Shown: positions 1 to 12,027, numbered from the stretch's first letter. The stretch: 64,000 nucleotides of DNA from Amoebophrya sp. A120 (GCA_905178155.1 CAJINV010000004.1:628629-692628); one strand, 5' to 3'. Made by a program: numbers and translations. Notes: generated from the letters alone by a model not told the origin.

Positions 1-170
1 GCAAGCAAGCAATAGCAAGCAAGCAATAGCAAGCAAGCAATAGCCAGCAAACAATAGCAAGCAAGCAATGGCAAGCAAGCAATAGCAAGCAAGAAATAGC
101 AAGCAAGCAATAGCCAGCAAGCAATAGCAAGCAAGCAATAGCAAAGAGCCAAAAGCAAAGGAAAAGAAAA
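1..170. repeat. GCAAGCAA(TA) microsatellite
   Basis: Tandem array of GCAAGCAAGCAATA and close variants, about 14 bp per unit, running off the left window edge. It ends in a purine-rich AAAGCAAAGGAAAAG stretch. ORFs starting at the array edge are by-products of the repeat. No gene is visible between here and about 4 kb. Confidence 0.95.
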
Positions 171-204
171 AAGGCTTGCTATTGCTTGCTATTAGTGCCG
201 TCAC

Positions 205-245
205 CTTCCGGGCTGGTTGCGAGTTTGGCGACTCGCAACCAACCA
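205..245. repeat. GGTTGCGA...TCGCAACC hairpin, copy 1
   Basis: A short hairpin with GGTTGCGAGT and ACTCGCAACC arms around a TTGGCG-type loop. The same hairpin recurs near 14429-14456 and 15843-15870, each time beside the TTTTTCGCTTTGC arrays, so it belongs to a dispersed repeat cassette rather than a gene. Confidence 0.7.
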
Positions 246-384
246 AGACCAAAGCCCAAAGCACCACCACCCAAGCGCCGTATTTACCAACACTACAGGA
301 ATCGACTTTGCGAGCCCAGCGGGCCCCCGAAGGGCCCGCGCCAAGGGCTCGTATACTATAAGGGCAAGACATGTCATTGTTCCT

Positions 385-1045
385 CCCAAAGCTTCTGAAG
401 GTCTGACCTTCTGAAGAGCTTCTGAAGGTAAAAGTTGCATTTTCAACCTTCAGAAGGTCAAAAAAACTGGCCGGCTATTTTTCATTGTAAAAAGCGCAGA
501 ATTAGCTCGCGAAAACAAAAACGGAGGTCATTTTTTGCAACCTTCAGAAGGTTCAGTCTTCTGAAGGTTTTTTTTCACCTTCTGAAGATTTTTTTCGATT
601 TTTTGACAAAAAAAGCTTCAGAAGACTAAAAAACGACTTTTTTAAACCTTCAGAAGGTAGGCAATCTTCTGAAGGTCTGCACGATATAGCAACGTCGCAA
701 ACCTTCAGAAGACTGCCGCTTTTTTTCTCGTAAAAAATGGCCAAAAATCAGGACAACCAAAAACACCTTCAGAAGACTCAAAATCTTCTGAAGGTTTTTT
801 CAAAATTGTCGCACTTTGACAAAAATCGAAAAAGTAAAAGCAGCACACCTTCAGAAGGTTTTGGCTTTTGAACCTTCTGAAGGTGGATCTTCTGAAGAAT
901 CTTCAGAAGGTCCAGCAAAATGTGCTGCTTTTGTTGCGCGCGAATCTGTTTGCCCGATTGAAAACGCCGCTTTCTCTGAAACCCAACGCGTAGGCTTTAG
1001 GATAAACCTTCAGAAGGTATTCTTCAGAAGCTTTGTAGCTTTTTC
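385..1045. repeat. Cloud of CCTTCAGAAGG palindromes
   Basis: More than twenty copies of CCTTCAGAAGG or CCTTCTGAAGG, each nearly its own reverse complement, are scattered through about 660 bp at spacings of roughly 10-60 bp. They are often paired in opposite orientation with T- or A-rich spacers. Open frames here are rich in PSEG or LLKVF strings produced by the repeat. The spacers are not conserved, so this is neither a CRISPR array nor a simple tandem satellite. Confidence 0.9.
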
Positions 1046-1606
1046 TGCTGCGCCATCACCTTTTTTTTCGAGCGCAAAGCCCAAAAGCAAGCCACTCGGT
1101 TTCTTCTGCAAAAGAAGGCGCTGCTCGATCAAGCGTGCTCTGTTCTATTTTCGTTAATATCGCGACGCCTAGCTGTTCTCGTGTTCATTGAAAAAAAGCC
1201 ACAGGCGTGTGTCACTGGTTGTAGTAGACATACAACATCATGCAGAAGAGCTGCACAATCTTCGCCTCCCAACATCCATTTCAACCGTAACAAAAAAAAA
1301 TGAAGACAAAAGACATCAATTACTAGATCATCTCCAAGCACAAGAGTTTCAAAAGTGGTGTGAGTTTACTAATACTGTTCTTGTTGAGTGCTCAGCTCTA
1401 GTACTTTTGCATAGTATCTGGTCTCGCGAGACGACCCTAGATGATGTTATTTTCAAAGTGAAAAGTGATCCTCCCACTCCCTTCACAAAAAATGGGAAAT
1501 GCTGCCTCAACATCTAGACAATTTGCGCGGACCATAATTTTTTCTTGTAATGGAAATTAATTGCTCGATTTCTGGAAATTAATTGCAAACATCAGGCGGG
1601 TAATTA
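1046..1606. other. Unassigned spacer with a weak ORF
   Basis: A plus-strand frame at 1188-1517 (109 codons) has no recognisable domain, no intron evidence and an opposite-strand competitor. It is not claimed as a gene. Nothing else is recognised here. Confidence 0.3.
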
Positions 1607-1924
1607 TATGAGTTGCGCGTATGTCTGGGTCTGGAAGGTCTTCGCGGGAGTTAGTCACGCAGGTTTTATTTCCACGACTCGTAGTCAGTGTCGAAGATGC
1701 ATCCTGTACCTGTACTAACAGTGCAGATTTCCTATGCGAAGCCTTGTTCATGCCTACCCCACATGCGAACAGCCCTGCTCCACGAGGGGCAAAAAAAAAT
1801 GACTGTCTTTTGCTGCTCATGCACCATGCCAGTTTCTCGTTTTTCTATGATGGTCGAAAATTAGCATCACATACTTGCAGATTCCTTTTTTTTCCAGATC
1901 GTTGTAATATGTTTGCAGTTGATA
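1607..1924 (+). mobile_element. Family 1 introner-like element outside a recognised gene
   Basis: The left end TATGAG...TATGTCTGGGTCTGGAAG matches the family 1 inverted repeat. The right end near 1895-1924 carries a degenerate partner (TTCCAGATCG, then TTTGCAGTTGATA). Flanks AATTA and GAGTG do not form a duplication. It may be an old insertion, or the intron of a gene I cannot recognise. Confidence 0.5.
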
Positions 1925-4037
1925 GAGTGGGTGTTTTGACCAAAAGTGAACATTACGAACACCGAAGGCAAGACCAACAAGTAGCGGGCAAGATATATTA
2001 TCGCCCCAAAGCTACACTGTAATATTTTCTCGTCTATGTGAAATAGAAAACTAGCCGTGCGCAGCATCCGCGTTGAAAGCACTAGTTGCCGAAGGGGGGC
2101 GCTGCGGCGTTGCCGTTGGTTATGATTTCTATTGGCACCACTGGATTTGCAACCTTTCAGCGACCTTGTTCACCTATGTAGTTCGAGTTGCATGTGCGTT
2201 TTTCGATCGCGACAAAAGGTAAAGGCTACGCCGGACGACAACCAGCATCATCATCCAATTTTTCGCAGGTCGCTGTTGTGGATCAGAGCGCCTTTAAGAA
2301 GTGAGCGCAAAAGCATACTCCGGGTTTCCGGCAGGATCTTTGGAGATACAGGTATAGAAGCGTCAGGCTGGAAATCTGAATCTCTGAAACGACAACGATT
2401 TGGCATGCTTGTGCACTAAAGCAATACCAGCTCAACACGGAGCTTCGTATTCATTTGACCAGCTGTGCCGCATGTTGACAAAAAATTTGGCTGGGCCTAT
2501 AGGGACAATTGGTCACTCTGTTTGGAGCGAGTGCAAGCAGGTGCAGGTCACTGAGACTCACGCTGTTCAGCAGCGTCCCTAATTCTAAACTGCCCTCAGC
2601 CAATTAGAATACGAATCCTCCGCAGTAGCCTCATCTGCAGCAGAGCAGACATTTCGATGCGTGTGCCATGATTTTAGTTTTTCGCATTCTCAATGATTTC
2701 CGTGCCTTACAGATGATTTTTGTATAGTTACCGACTTTAAGCCTGGCGCTCCCATAGCAAGTACCACATCAAAAGGGAGGGGCCACGCCACTGTCCGCGT
2801 GCGCCACGGTACTGCCGGGCGCGCGCAGGGACTCCTCGCTAATCTTTTTCCTGCCCCGCGCTCACCACAGCCGCAGCAAAAGGGACGCTAATGGGCAGCG
2901 CGGGAGCCCCTTGGGGCCCTTCTTGCCCGTGAACCCACTCACCGGCAGCGCGCATTTTTTCGCGCAGAGTCCCCATTGGGCCCTTCCCTACCCCATTGAA
3001 AAACCATAGCATGGGGCGCGCACGGGCCGGTTGTGAGGCCGCTCCCCCGCCACTCGTGTGACCCGTGGCATAGTCGCTCATAGCCTCCCCTGGTGTTCTT
3101 TTTTTTTTCGGCGGAAGCCTCTTGCGAACTTTTGCAAAAGTGCCAGGCCGGCAATTTTTTTCCCCGGCCTTCTCTTTTTCATTTAATAAAAAAAAACACA
3201 ACGCCGCGGGCCGGCAAAGTGGCGGCCCTTGCTCTGGGGCGCCCGCCGCCGCCGCCTTCGATTCCTGCAGCCAGGCGATTTGTGGCGCCGAAGAGAATCC
3301 TCGAACGAAAGCACGAGGCCGCGCGCAAAATGGAGACGCCTCAGGCGCAGGCCGCACGCACGCGGCCGCGATTTTTGGGCGTCTTGCGTTGCCATAAGGG
3401 CTGCCGGCTGCCCGCCGGGTATCTGGCTGGGTGGTTTCGCGACAGTGGCGCCCCTCAAAAGATGAAACACAAGAGCGACCAAGGGCGCTGCGTCGTCCCT
3501 GCCGGGTCCTTTTCTGCCTTGGGCGCGCTCCAATTAATTTTCCACGCAGTTGGCAGGGGTGATGGCTGCCCAGCGGAAGGCCCGCGCCGAAACACGCAGG
3601 CCGGAAATTCGGGGGTGATGTTGCTGGTTCGATGTCCAGGGCGGGCGCCAACAGCATTTTGCCCTACCTAACATTGGCCGCCCGGCCGCCGTGTGGCTGT
3701 CGTCAAGGACTGGACCTCTTGGATTTGTGCCAAAGCCATGAGGACACGGCGGGCGTTTTCCCAAACTTGCAAAAGAAAGCTGGTCTCTGAGTTACATTGA
3801 AAGTGGGCCCGCGAAGACGAGCTCTCCAGCAAATTTACTCCGCATTGGGGACCATTTGCTTGAACCTCAGCTAACGAGCACACCGGCAGCCTTTTGGAAA
3901 AAACTTTGCTAGCCAACTAGCAAACGGGCACGCACGCTCGAGGATCTTCACGACGGTCATTTCCGTTGTCGTAGCAAATTTGTCAAACTCACTGTCACTT
4001 TCAGCTTCACGCATTGTCGCGAACAACTTACCCAGCG
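1925..4037. other. No supported gene; GC-rich from 2.75 kb
   Basis: Mixed sequence to 2.75 kb, then GC-rich DNA. Overlapping frames are open on both strands between 2839 and 3671, up to 272 codons. They have R/A/P/G-rich compositions typical of GC-rich non-coding DNA and no domain signature. Confidence 0.4.
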
Positions 4038-4841
4038 ATGCAAATTCTCGGCAAGCTGAAGGTCGAGCTGGCGCTTGTCGCTTTGTCCATGATGTTGGGC
4101 CTACTCACTTTCGCGGCTGCCTACATCGATGGAGCCAATAAGATGGCATCTGGTTTGACCGAGGTGCTAGCAGACGCCGAGTTTAGCGACGAGCCCACGT
4201 TTTTGGGCGACTCATTTTATTCGCCCGAAGGCGAGGAAGTGTTCTCCATGTTGGAGCCGCAGGGGAGTGGGGTGATGGATTGGAAGCTCGCGTACGCGTC
4301 GTATGAAGACCTCCCTGCTTTGCCTTTCCCCGGCAACTATCACCAGGACGATCCAAAATGGGACGCCCGCCTCGGACTTGGCGGGACCACTTATGAGCTG
4401 TTGTACTTTGCGGACCGACGACTGCCGAGTGGCCTCGGTATAGATATGAAAAGTGCGCCGGCCGGTCCGGAGGACGAGAAGAAGAGACTTCCGCTCGGTG
4501 GAATCGCCGAGCTCTTGACTATCCAGCAATTCTATCATGATAATAAAGATGCGAAGAAGCTACACGGTTTCCTCGCGCCACCTCTGAAGCTGCCCGTCAG
4601 TAAATATACAGCCGGAAGCAACAAGAAAACGAAAAAGGAAACTCCGTCGTGGGAGTTCTACAGCCTGCCTTTGTTTACCCCTATCCCTGCGCGTACGAAA
4701 AACGGCAACCTGGACTTAAGCGGGTACATAGAGCCAAGAATTAACCCCCCCCCGGACGGATGGTTTTATTCAACGCGCCCGGCCGCTGGCTTAAAACAAA
4801 ATAAAAAGCGCTGGCCAAATTTGATCGCTTCCAGCCCTTAA
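4038..4841 (+). CDS. Hypothetical single-pass membrane or secreted protein
   Basis: A 267-codon frame. I start it at the first ATG (4038); the frame is open slightly upstream but only through a TTG codon. Residues about 10-30 form one strong hydrophobic segment (VELALVALSMMLGLLTFAAA), suggesting a signal anchor or uncleaved signal peptide. The remainder is acidic then Pro/Lys-rich, with tryptophans and tyrosines spaced as in a folded soluble domain. Codon composition is more balanced than in the GC-rich flanks, the main reason to believe it. No family is recognised. It has no introner-like element. The C-terminus passes through a run of nine C residues (4743-4751) that could hide an indel. 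Confidence 0.55.
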   Translation: MQILGKLKVELALVALSMMLGLLTFAAAYIDGANKMASGLTEVLADAEFSDEPTFLGDSFYSPEGEEVFSMLEPQGSGVMDWKLAYASYEDLPALPFPGNYHQDDPKWDARLGLGGTTYELLYFADRRLPSGLGIDMKSAPAGPEDEKKRLPLGGIAELLTIQQFYHDNKDAKKLHGFLAPPLKLPVSKYTAGSNKKTKKETPSWEFYSLPLFTPIPARTKNGNLDLSGYIEPRINPPPDGWFYSTRPAAGLKQNKKRWPNLIASSP

Positions 4842-5594
4842 GCGCCGAAATCGATGAAATTTCGCCAGCAGCGCCCATTTATTTATCATAGTGATTTTCT
4901 TGCCGACGCGCCTGGGGGTCGTGTGGTGGGGCTGTGCCTCTAGGTGCGATAGCGGAAACCACCGCGCGCCGCTCAATTTGTGGCAGCCCGCCCGCGGCCC
5001 TCTGTTTCTCGCGGCTCGGGAGAGAGGCGGTGGAGGTGTTCTGTCGGCGGGGGGGGGGGCGAAGTGGTGCCTGACAGACTTTTTGGGCCGCCACCCAGCC
5101 TGGCTGCGGAGGGGGGGCCCGACTGCGCGCGCCCAGTCTTTCTTAGGAGAGTCCGCGGGAAACTCAGCGCGCACGGCGTGCGCCTGCTTCCAGGGGCGCC
5201 AGTGTTGCGTTGGGCGCTGGCGGCCTGCCATCGTTTCGGTGGCTTCCGTGTTTCGCCTTTCGCAGGTGCAGCGATGTGAGCCTGTTGCCCATCCAAGGCG
5301 GCTGGTTGCCCGGCTAGAAAGCGCAGCCCGCCGGGGTCTGAGATATGTAAGTATGGGTGGCGTTGAAGGCCCGCGCCGGCCGGCCCGTGCCAGCCTCCCT
5401 CGCAATCAGCCAGCCGGGCCTTTCCTTTGTGAGTGCCCGCGCGGGCGCTGCCACTGATGGGGGCGGCGCCCGTGCCTGGCCGCCATTGTGTGGGCGCGGG
5501 GCCTAAGCCTGGCTGCCAGCACCATCAGAAGCGCGGAACCGGCCGGCCTTTGTGGTGTCTCACCATCAGAAGTGCGAACTAGCTACGAGGGCCG
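4842..5594. other. GC-rich spacer without a supported gene
   Basis: Several frames are open on both strands because of high GC content. CCATCAGAAG(T/C)GCG occurs at about 5523 and 5563 and again near 6664, a short dispersed repeat. Confidence 0.4.
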
Positions 5595-6568
5595 GCATCC
5601 TGTGCAGAAGTATAGTGCTCGTAGTCATTGCTTTCATGCGCCGCAAATTTTTTTCTTAATAAGGTAAATCCGCATGACAAATTTTATTTCTCATGCTGGG
5701 GAAATTCAAATTTGTATGTAGTGAGGTCACCGAACGGTTCTAACCAGGGAGCTTTTTTGCCACCCAAACAGCAAAACGACCGGCAGTTTCTAAGCGGTCG
5801 GAGGGCTTTTTGCACAAAAAAAAATTTCAATTTTCAAGCGGCCCTGGCTGACCTGGCACCGAATCGCCAGCGGATTCTATCGGTCGCCGCTGGGTAAAAC
5901 GACGCTCGCAGGGAAGCCGGCACAGGAGCGCCCTTCTGAGGCGCACAGCGCGTCTAATTTTGCCGATTTGGGGCGCCCAAAAAGGGGCGCCGAAAAAATA
6001 CCATAACGAAAAAAACTGCGAATCCGCATGCTATGGTCGCCATTTTTGCCGACTTCCCGAGGTCGCAAAGCCGGCCACCAAAGTCGGGCATTTGTAATGC
6101 GGGGAGCAATCCAAAAAGTGCGACTCTTCAACAAAAAGAAAACAAAGAGCGGAAAGCTCGCCAAAAGCTGAAAGCTAACTCGCATGCTATGGGCCCGATT
6201 TTGGGAGCCCATGGAGTCGGGATGGGTGGGGGCCCTGGGGTGGCTATAGCATGCGGGAAAGCGTTTCGATTCAGGAGGCGGCAGGGGCGCGGCTTTTCAA
6301 CAAAAAAAACCAAAGGACGCAAATCCCGCCAAAAGCAGCAAGCCAGCCCGCACGCTATGGCCCCGATTTGGGGGGCCCACAGGGCCGACCCCGGCGGAGG
6401 CCCTTGTGGGGCCATAGTGTGCGGGAAAGCGTTACTCCTCTGAAAAGAGCAAAAAGACCCGGCGCCGTTCCGTCGAAAAAACGAAACCCGCGGGACCTCA
6501 CTACCCCCGCCTTGGCGGCTATATTTGGTAACGCATTTGTACGAGTGCGATACTTTTGCAATGCATAG
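5595..6568 (+). mobile_element. Family 3 introner-like element carrying a nested repeat
   Basis: The left end (GTGCAGAAGTATAGTGCTCG, 5602-5621) and right end (GTACGAGTGCGATACTTTTG, about 6540-6559) match the inverted termini seen in the mannosidase introns. The inner segment around 5670-5710 also resembles the interior of the mannosidase copy at 40221-40372. The element is about 970 bp rather than 150-300 bp because a dispersed repeat R copy (about 5874-6533) sits inside it. No gene is recognised around it. Confidence 0.55.
5874..6533 (+). repeat. Dispersed repeat R, copy 1
   Basis: Starts near TTCTATCGGTCGCCG, contains the GATTTGGGGCGCCCAAAA box and ends at GGCGGCTATATTTGG. The same landmarks, in the same order, occur at 50566-51158 and in reverse complement at 53024-53617. 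Inner inverted pairs such as GCATGCTATGG/CTATAGCATGC recur. It has no coding capacity. Confidence 0.75.
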
Positions 6569-6569
6569 C

Positions 6570-9500
6570 CGGGGCGCACCGCCTAAAGTCCTAAAAAGTA
6601 AGTCCTGCCCTGCCCGATCCGAAGTGCGGAGCTGGCGGGAGTGAAGTGTGTACACCAGACGCGCACCATCAGAAGTGCGGAACTTGCGCGCCCGGGCGTA
6701 CCATCTTCAAGTCAAGATGGATGGATGGATGCGTGGAGGGATGGGCGGGCAGTTCGTGGCACGCGCCGCGCGCTTCGGCTGCTGCTTGCCTGCATCCATT
6801 GGGGCAGGCCAATGGCTCTCGCTCCCGGCCCGTCCGCCCGTTGATCGCCAAGCCCGCTTTATTTTATTTTGCCGACCCGACAGGGACAGCCACACGAAAT
6901 CCACGCGAACGTCCGTGGCCTGTGTGTGGGTCTGTCTGTCAGTCTTTGACCGAATGACCTGCGCCGCCTCCGCGCGGCGACTCTCTTTATTTTTTGGCAT
7001 TCGGCCGGGCGGCCTCGTCCCGGCCGGCCGATCGTGCAACGCACCGCAAAAGCACCGCGTCGGCCCTCCGGGGGGAACCAATTGGGTTGGGGGAGGCAGG
7101 CACGCCGGCCCCGGATCGCCAAGCAAACCAAAGCGCCTCGGGCATGGGGCCGCGCGCCAGTCTGCCCCATTTAGTAAGAAAGTGCGCGCGCCCTCTATTG
7201 GTTGGCCCCGGACTACTTGCGCGGCCGCCGCGCACGCCAGCGGGCGCGCCCGCGGGCGGCGCCGGCAATCTTGTGCGGCCTGCCGGCTCCTTTGACTGCG
7301 CAAAGCCTAGCAGCAGGAGCCCACCTCCGTGCCTGGTTGGCCTGCTCGACCCATCGGGGCGGGGGGCGGGGGGTTGTTCGAGCCCGCTGGCAAGCCTGCG
7401 TGCCCGCCGGCGGCCGGCCGCCCGTTTTTTTGTTTTATTTTGGCCCGGGCGCCCTCCTCTTTGAAGGCCCGCTCCGCTGATGCCCGCCCGTCCGTGCGCA
7501 TTAGCTGGGGCGAATCAATATAGGAAAACGATCGGCCGGGGGAAGCCGCCTGTGGCCCCTTTGATTGGGGCCGGCGAACAGATGGAAGCGGCGCCCGGCG
7601 CTGCGGCAGGGCAATGTGGTAGCGGCCTGGCCCCTCTTTGCTGCCTTTGCGGCCGCTGCGATGGATCGTTCCTTTTCAGTCGTGGCATCGGCGGGCGGGC
7701 GGGCCTGCTTCGGCGCGCTTCTTTTGATGCGCCTACCTCCTACGCCACCCGCGCCCCCCGGGCGAGCGTGCGAGCCCGGGTTTTTTGTTTCTGGTGGCCC
7801 AGCCCCCCCCCCCGTTTGCCGGCCCGGGCTTTTTTTGTGCCTTTGGCCTCCTGTCCCTGGAACTTGCATGCAGACCTCCGGGGCCGTCCTCAATTTTGCT
7901 GGAGGAGCTCCACCGGTTTCCCCGAGGCTGCTCGCAGCCGGCTTTCAGCCGCCGCCCGGAACGCTTCGCTCCGGAAGCCGTAATCCCATGGCACCCCGGG
8001 CCCGCTCTGGGTGTTGGGGCAAAGCCATTCCCGGCGGCCGTTTTGTGGCCCCAAGTTGGCGGCCGCCTCCGCAGCTTTTTTGGTTTTTGAAGGTTGGCCC
8101 CCTTCCTGTTTTGCGCGTTGGGCGGCGGCCTGGACAAAAGCGGCGGGGCAATTAGGCTCAAGCGATGGCGCGCGCGCGCGCGCACTGTGCCAGCCTCCCT
8201 CTTTCCTATCAACCCCCCATCCATGCCCCGCCCAAACCCAAGCCCGTGGTGGGCAGGCCCGCAGCCGTTGCTCTGGGCGGTGGTTGGATTGGCTGGAAGC
8301 CCCGAACGCGCCCGGCGGCTTCGCGGCCGGGCGGGGGGCCGGATGGGTGCCTGGCGGTATCATCGGCGCCCGCCGCCTACTTCCCGCGCCTGCCCCCCCG
8401 CTCGCGCGGCCGATTCTCCGACCTGAGCGCGCGCTTCCTTTCTAGCGTTGGCTCGTTGGACCTGCCCCAGCAGGGCACTTCACCCGGCGCTTTGGCCCCC
8501 GCGCGCCCGGCCGCGCCTTTTGTTTCGATCGGGCGGGGCGGGAGGTTGATTGGACTGGTGGCCCGCCGCAAATAGCGGGCGCCCGTCCCGGGCGCGCGCC
8601 GAGAAGCGGTCGGCTCATGGTGCGTGAATACCGCATCCGCCGGCGGGCCCCCGTCTGTGTTGCCCGCCCCGCGGCGCGCCCGCCCTTGCGTTGCTTTTGC
8701 GGCGGCCCCGCCCGGGTTCGCCTCGGGCCCGGGGGCTACCTAGCATGGAAGCAAGCAAACTTAGATACCCGGACCCCTTGCATTGGTTTCGGCCGGTGTG
8801 CGGATTGGGCTCTTGTTATTTGGATTGCAACAAGCAGAAGCATGGCCGGGGCCCCATTGGGCCGGGGGCTTGCTGGCATAATTGGGGTGCGCGCCTTTCG
8901 TCGGCCAGCGGGGTGCGCTCCAACTCCCCGCGCTGCGCTTGCAGGGTGCTTGCGAAGTGTTTCGGGCGGCCCACCTGGTTCCCGAAACGAAGGGAGTGAC
9001 CGTGGGGCCAACGCCTGGGGCCGACGACGGGCGTCAGTGAGTGTCGTGAGATGTGGCCGGGCCGCCTCCCTCTCTTGCGCACGCCCGCCGGCGCTGCGTG
9101 GCTTCGCTCTAGTAGACTTACTATCTATGGCCAGCGCCCTCCGTCGGGTGTGTTGGTCGTGGCTCTGGCCCGGGGATTAAGAGGGCGGGCCTGGAAAAAG
9201 CATCGGCGCCCAACACCCCTGGGCGACCAACTCCTTCGCCGGCCCGCCGGCCGGCGGAAGGTTCCGCCTGCTGCGTTTCAGGACATGGCAGACCTTGGCT
9301 GTTGGTGTGCGGGAGAAAAAGGCGCCCGGCTTTTTTTTTTGAAAAAAGCGCGGAGGCCCTTGCCCAAGGCGCCAGGCCGGGCGGCCTTCCTTCGGATGGA
9401 ATCAATGCGCTTCGGCTGCACGGGCCGAAAGCCCCGCACTGGTGGAGGGTTGCTACACAGCTGGCGGCGCCCTTTTTGCTTGCTGGCCCCGTCTTGCGCG

Positions 9501-10092
9501 CCGGCGTTCGCGGCGTTTATTTTCATTAATTATCCCGAGGGCTGCCGGCGCGTGCCCGCGCATGCAATCAAAAAGGAAACACGCCGCGACCCCCCGCCGC
9601 GGGCGTGATGCCTTACTTTAATGAGGCCGCGCGCTGCGTCCGCACGCAGAAGAGCTGCTCTCGTTTTGTTTGGAATGCTTTGCTTGCAGCATCGGGGGCG
9701 CCAATGATCAAAGGGCGGCGCGCGCTCTACGGCCCACAGCCTGTCCCTGTAAAGGTTTCCGAGGAGCCTTGCGGAGGTTTGGCGCGGTTGTTTTTCGTGG
9801 TCGAGGTGCCGGCGCCGCCCCGCCTCACTCTCTTCATCCTGCGCGCCTTTGTCGGTCTGACAACGCCGCGCCCACATTTTGGCGCCCATCGGGCGACGCG
9901 TTCGAGGTCGGACTCGGATCCCGTTCTCGGTGTCTCGGACGGACAACAACCAGGCGCCCGGTGGCGCATTGGTTTGCTATGGCCATTTTTGGCTAAAGTC
10001 ATTGACAGGGCGGGTTAAAGCCATCCGTCGGGGGGGTCTGTCAATTTTTGCCGAGTGCGCCCTCATAGGCCGACATCTTCAAGAAGCGCGCC
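6570..10092. other. Very GC-rich repeat-prone block, no supported gene
   Basis: Almost every frame is open for 60-200 codons on both strands. Predicted peptides are Arg/Ala/Pro/Gly-rich, change without conserved motifs and overlap each other. Short tandem tracts occur, for example GGATGGATGGATG (6718-6730) and alternating GC near 8166-8182. Confidence 0.5.
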
Positions 10093-10287
10093 ATGTATTT
10101 TGGAAAAGATAAAGCGGCGGGCGCCGCCGCGGACGCGGAGCTTGATCGTCACGCGTGGGATTATTTTCATAAAGGGTTACGCGTGGACACAATGTTATTG
10201 CTGCGGCACCATCGGGACTTCGCCAATCTGCGGAAAGTGTTCACTCATGAGCGCGAAACACAGCAAAAAGCGTGCGACTTCTACTAA
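10093..10287 (+). CDS. Possible small protein (64 aa)
   Basis: ATG start at 10093, TAA at 10285-10287. The sequence is charged and aromatic (ELDRHAWDYFHKG, then HHRDFANLRKVF), unlike the Arg/Pro/Ala products of neighbouring spurious frames, and local GC is lower than in the flanks. It could be a small soluble or organelle-associated protein. No family is recognised and no supporting context was found, so this remains a candidate only. Confidence 0.4.
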   Translation: MYFGKDKAAGAAADAELDRHAWDYFHKGLRVDTMLLLRHHRDFANLRKVFTHERETQQKACDFY

Positions 10288-11970
10288 TCACGAAGATGGG
10301 GCGTCGTTTGTGGGTCTTGGTATCATCGCGCCGCCACCGGCAACGCACCCACTTCCAGTGGTTGACAGGCCGCAGCCTTTTCCTCGTGTCGCAGGCGTTG
10401 CGCGTGTTGCACCCGCGCACGCGGATAGAGGCCTGCGCGGCTCGTCGCGTTTGCGCCACTCCGCATCGGAAGTGCTTAGTCCGCAAGCCTAAGAATTGGC
10501 GGGCGTTTCTAAAATGTTTGACGGCGTTGGGCGTTGTATCCCAGGCCGAGCTTCAAAAGGCCGCGGCGCAGTGGCCCTGCTTCCCTTTAAACTTTAAAGA
10601 AGGGCGGGGCGTCAAGTGTCACCAGAGCCGCCGTCGCCGGCCGCGAAACTTTTTGCGAGCGACCGCGCAGGCAGGGCCGGCAGAGAGAAGGCCCGCCCCC
10701 TCCGCGCCCACGCCGTCGCTGCCTGTGATTAAAGTGCTGCCGTCCCTGGGCTCTGTGCCCGCGCGCTTTTATTTCTGCTGCGCGCGCCCGCATGTGAAGG
10801 AAGCCGACACCTTGTTTCCTAGCGTGCCCAGCAACGGGAAAGCGCCCCCCGCCCGCGCCCTCGCCTTAGCTAGCAGGCCCGGCAGGTTCTTTGGTAGCAT
10901 GCGCGCAGCCACTGTCTGGGTCCCGCGTGGCGCCCTCGCGTTTCGCCATCTCCCTGATCGAAGGCACACGCAGCCGCGATGCCGGTGCTCCGCTCCTCGT
11001 GCAAGCGCCCCCGCTGCAGCCCTTTCGTCGGCCGGATTGCAAAACTTGGCGAGGAAAAAGACGCGGGGCCCGGTTGTTCAAATTGGCGGGCCTGCGCTCG
11101 CCGCGCAGCGAGCCAGCGCCAGGCGCCGGGCGTCTTCGGCCCCATGCTTGCCCGGCAGCCGTGCCTAGGTAGAGCCGACGCGCAGCTTGAAGCCTCCCAC
11201 CGCCCAAGCGGCATCGCTCACCGAAGGAGGTGCGAAAGGAAGCTAGTGCGACCAATCTGCCGCCGGCCCTTCACCGCCCGCGCGCCCGGCCGCAGCGGCC
11301 TGGCTGCTAGGCAGAACGCATCCAGCCAGCGGAAGATCACACGCAGGAACGCAGCGCCCCCCCTGCCTTGTTCTGGGAATTGTCTGCGCAGGCCGCGGGC
11401 ACTCCTCGCACTCACACAGAGGGCCTCCAGGCTCGGGCGGGGCGGGGGCCGAGGGCTGCCTGTTGCCGCTGGCCGCGCGCGAGGCGTTGCAGCGGCGTCG
11501 GTGTTGCAGCAGCTCCGCGAGGCGTAGGCGCAGCCGGTCGCCCACCTGTTAGGGGTAGCGTGACTCAGTAATTGGCAGTCTCCATCGGTGTGCCTGTGGT
11601 TGGTGTTGCGCCGGTTCTTGCAGCTAGTTTGATACTGGGGGCGCCGCCTTCCTTTGGGGTTTGCGCCCAGCAGCTTGCCTGGCCGCGCCCGCCCTCCCCC
11701 CACATCTGGTTAGTTAGATGCAATAGATGGCCCGCGTTGTAAATTGTCTGGGCTCGCTTGGGGGGCCGGCCAGGCGGCGTGGCGGCAGCGACTTTCTTTG
11801 TCGCCTGTGTGTAAAGCCATTCCTTCGGCGCCATGTGTCGCCCGTACGGACCCCGCTCGACATCGGTGCCCGTTGTGTCGCGATTGCGCGCGGTTCCCGG
11901 TACGAAGCGAGTGCGCTTGTGGATCATAAGCAACATCGCGATGGTGCCGCAGCGCGCGACTGTCCGTCCA
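10288..11970. other. GC-rich spacer, no supported gene
   Basis: A 298-codon plus frame (10272-11168) and several minus frames overlap. All are Arg/Ala/Pro-rich, without domains and without a codon-use change relative to the neighbourhood. Confidence 0.4.
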
Positions 11971-12027
11971 TAGATTAACAGGCCCCTGCTGGGCTTCAGC
12001 GCGACCGACGTCGACGACGTCGAGGAG

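Noticed and set aside
385-1045. Possible CRISPR-like array
   Set aside because: Repeats are 11 bp palindromes at irregular spacing in eukaryotic DNA, and spacers have no uniform length.
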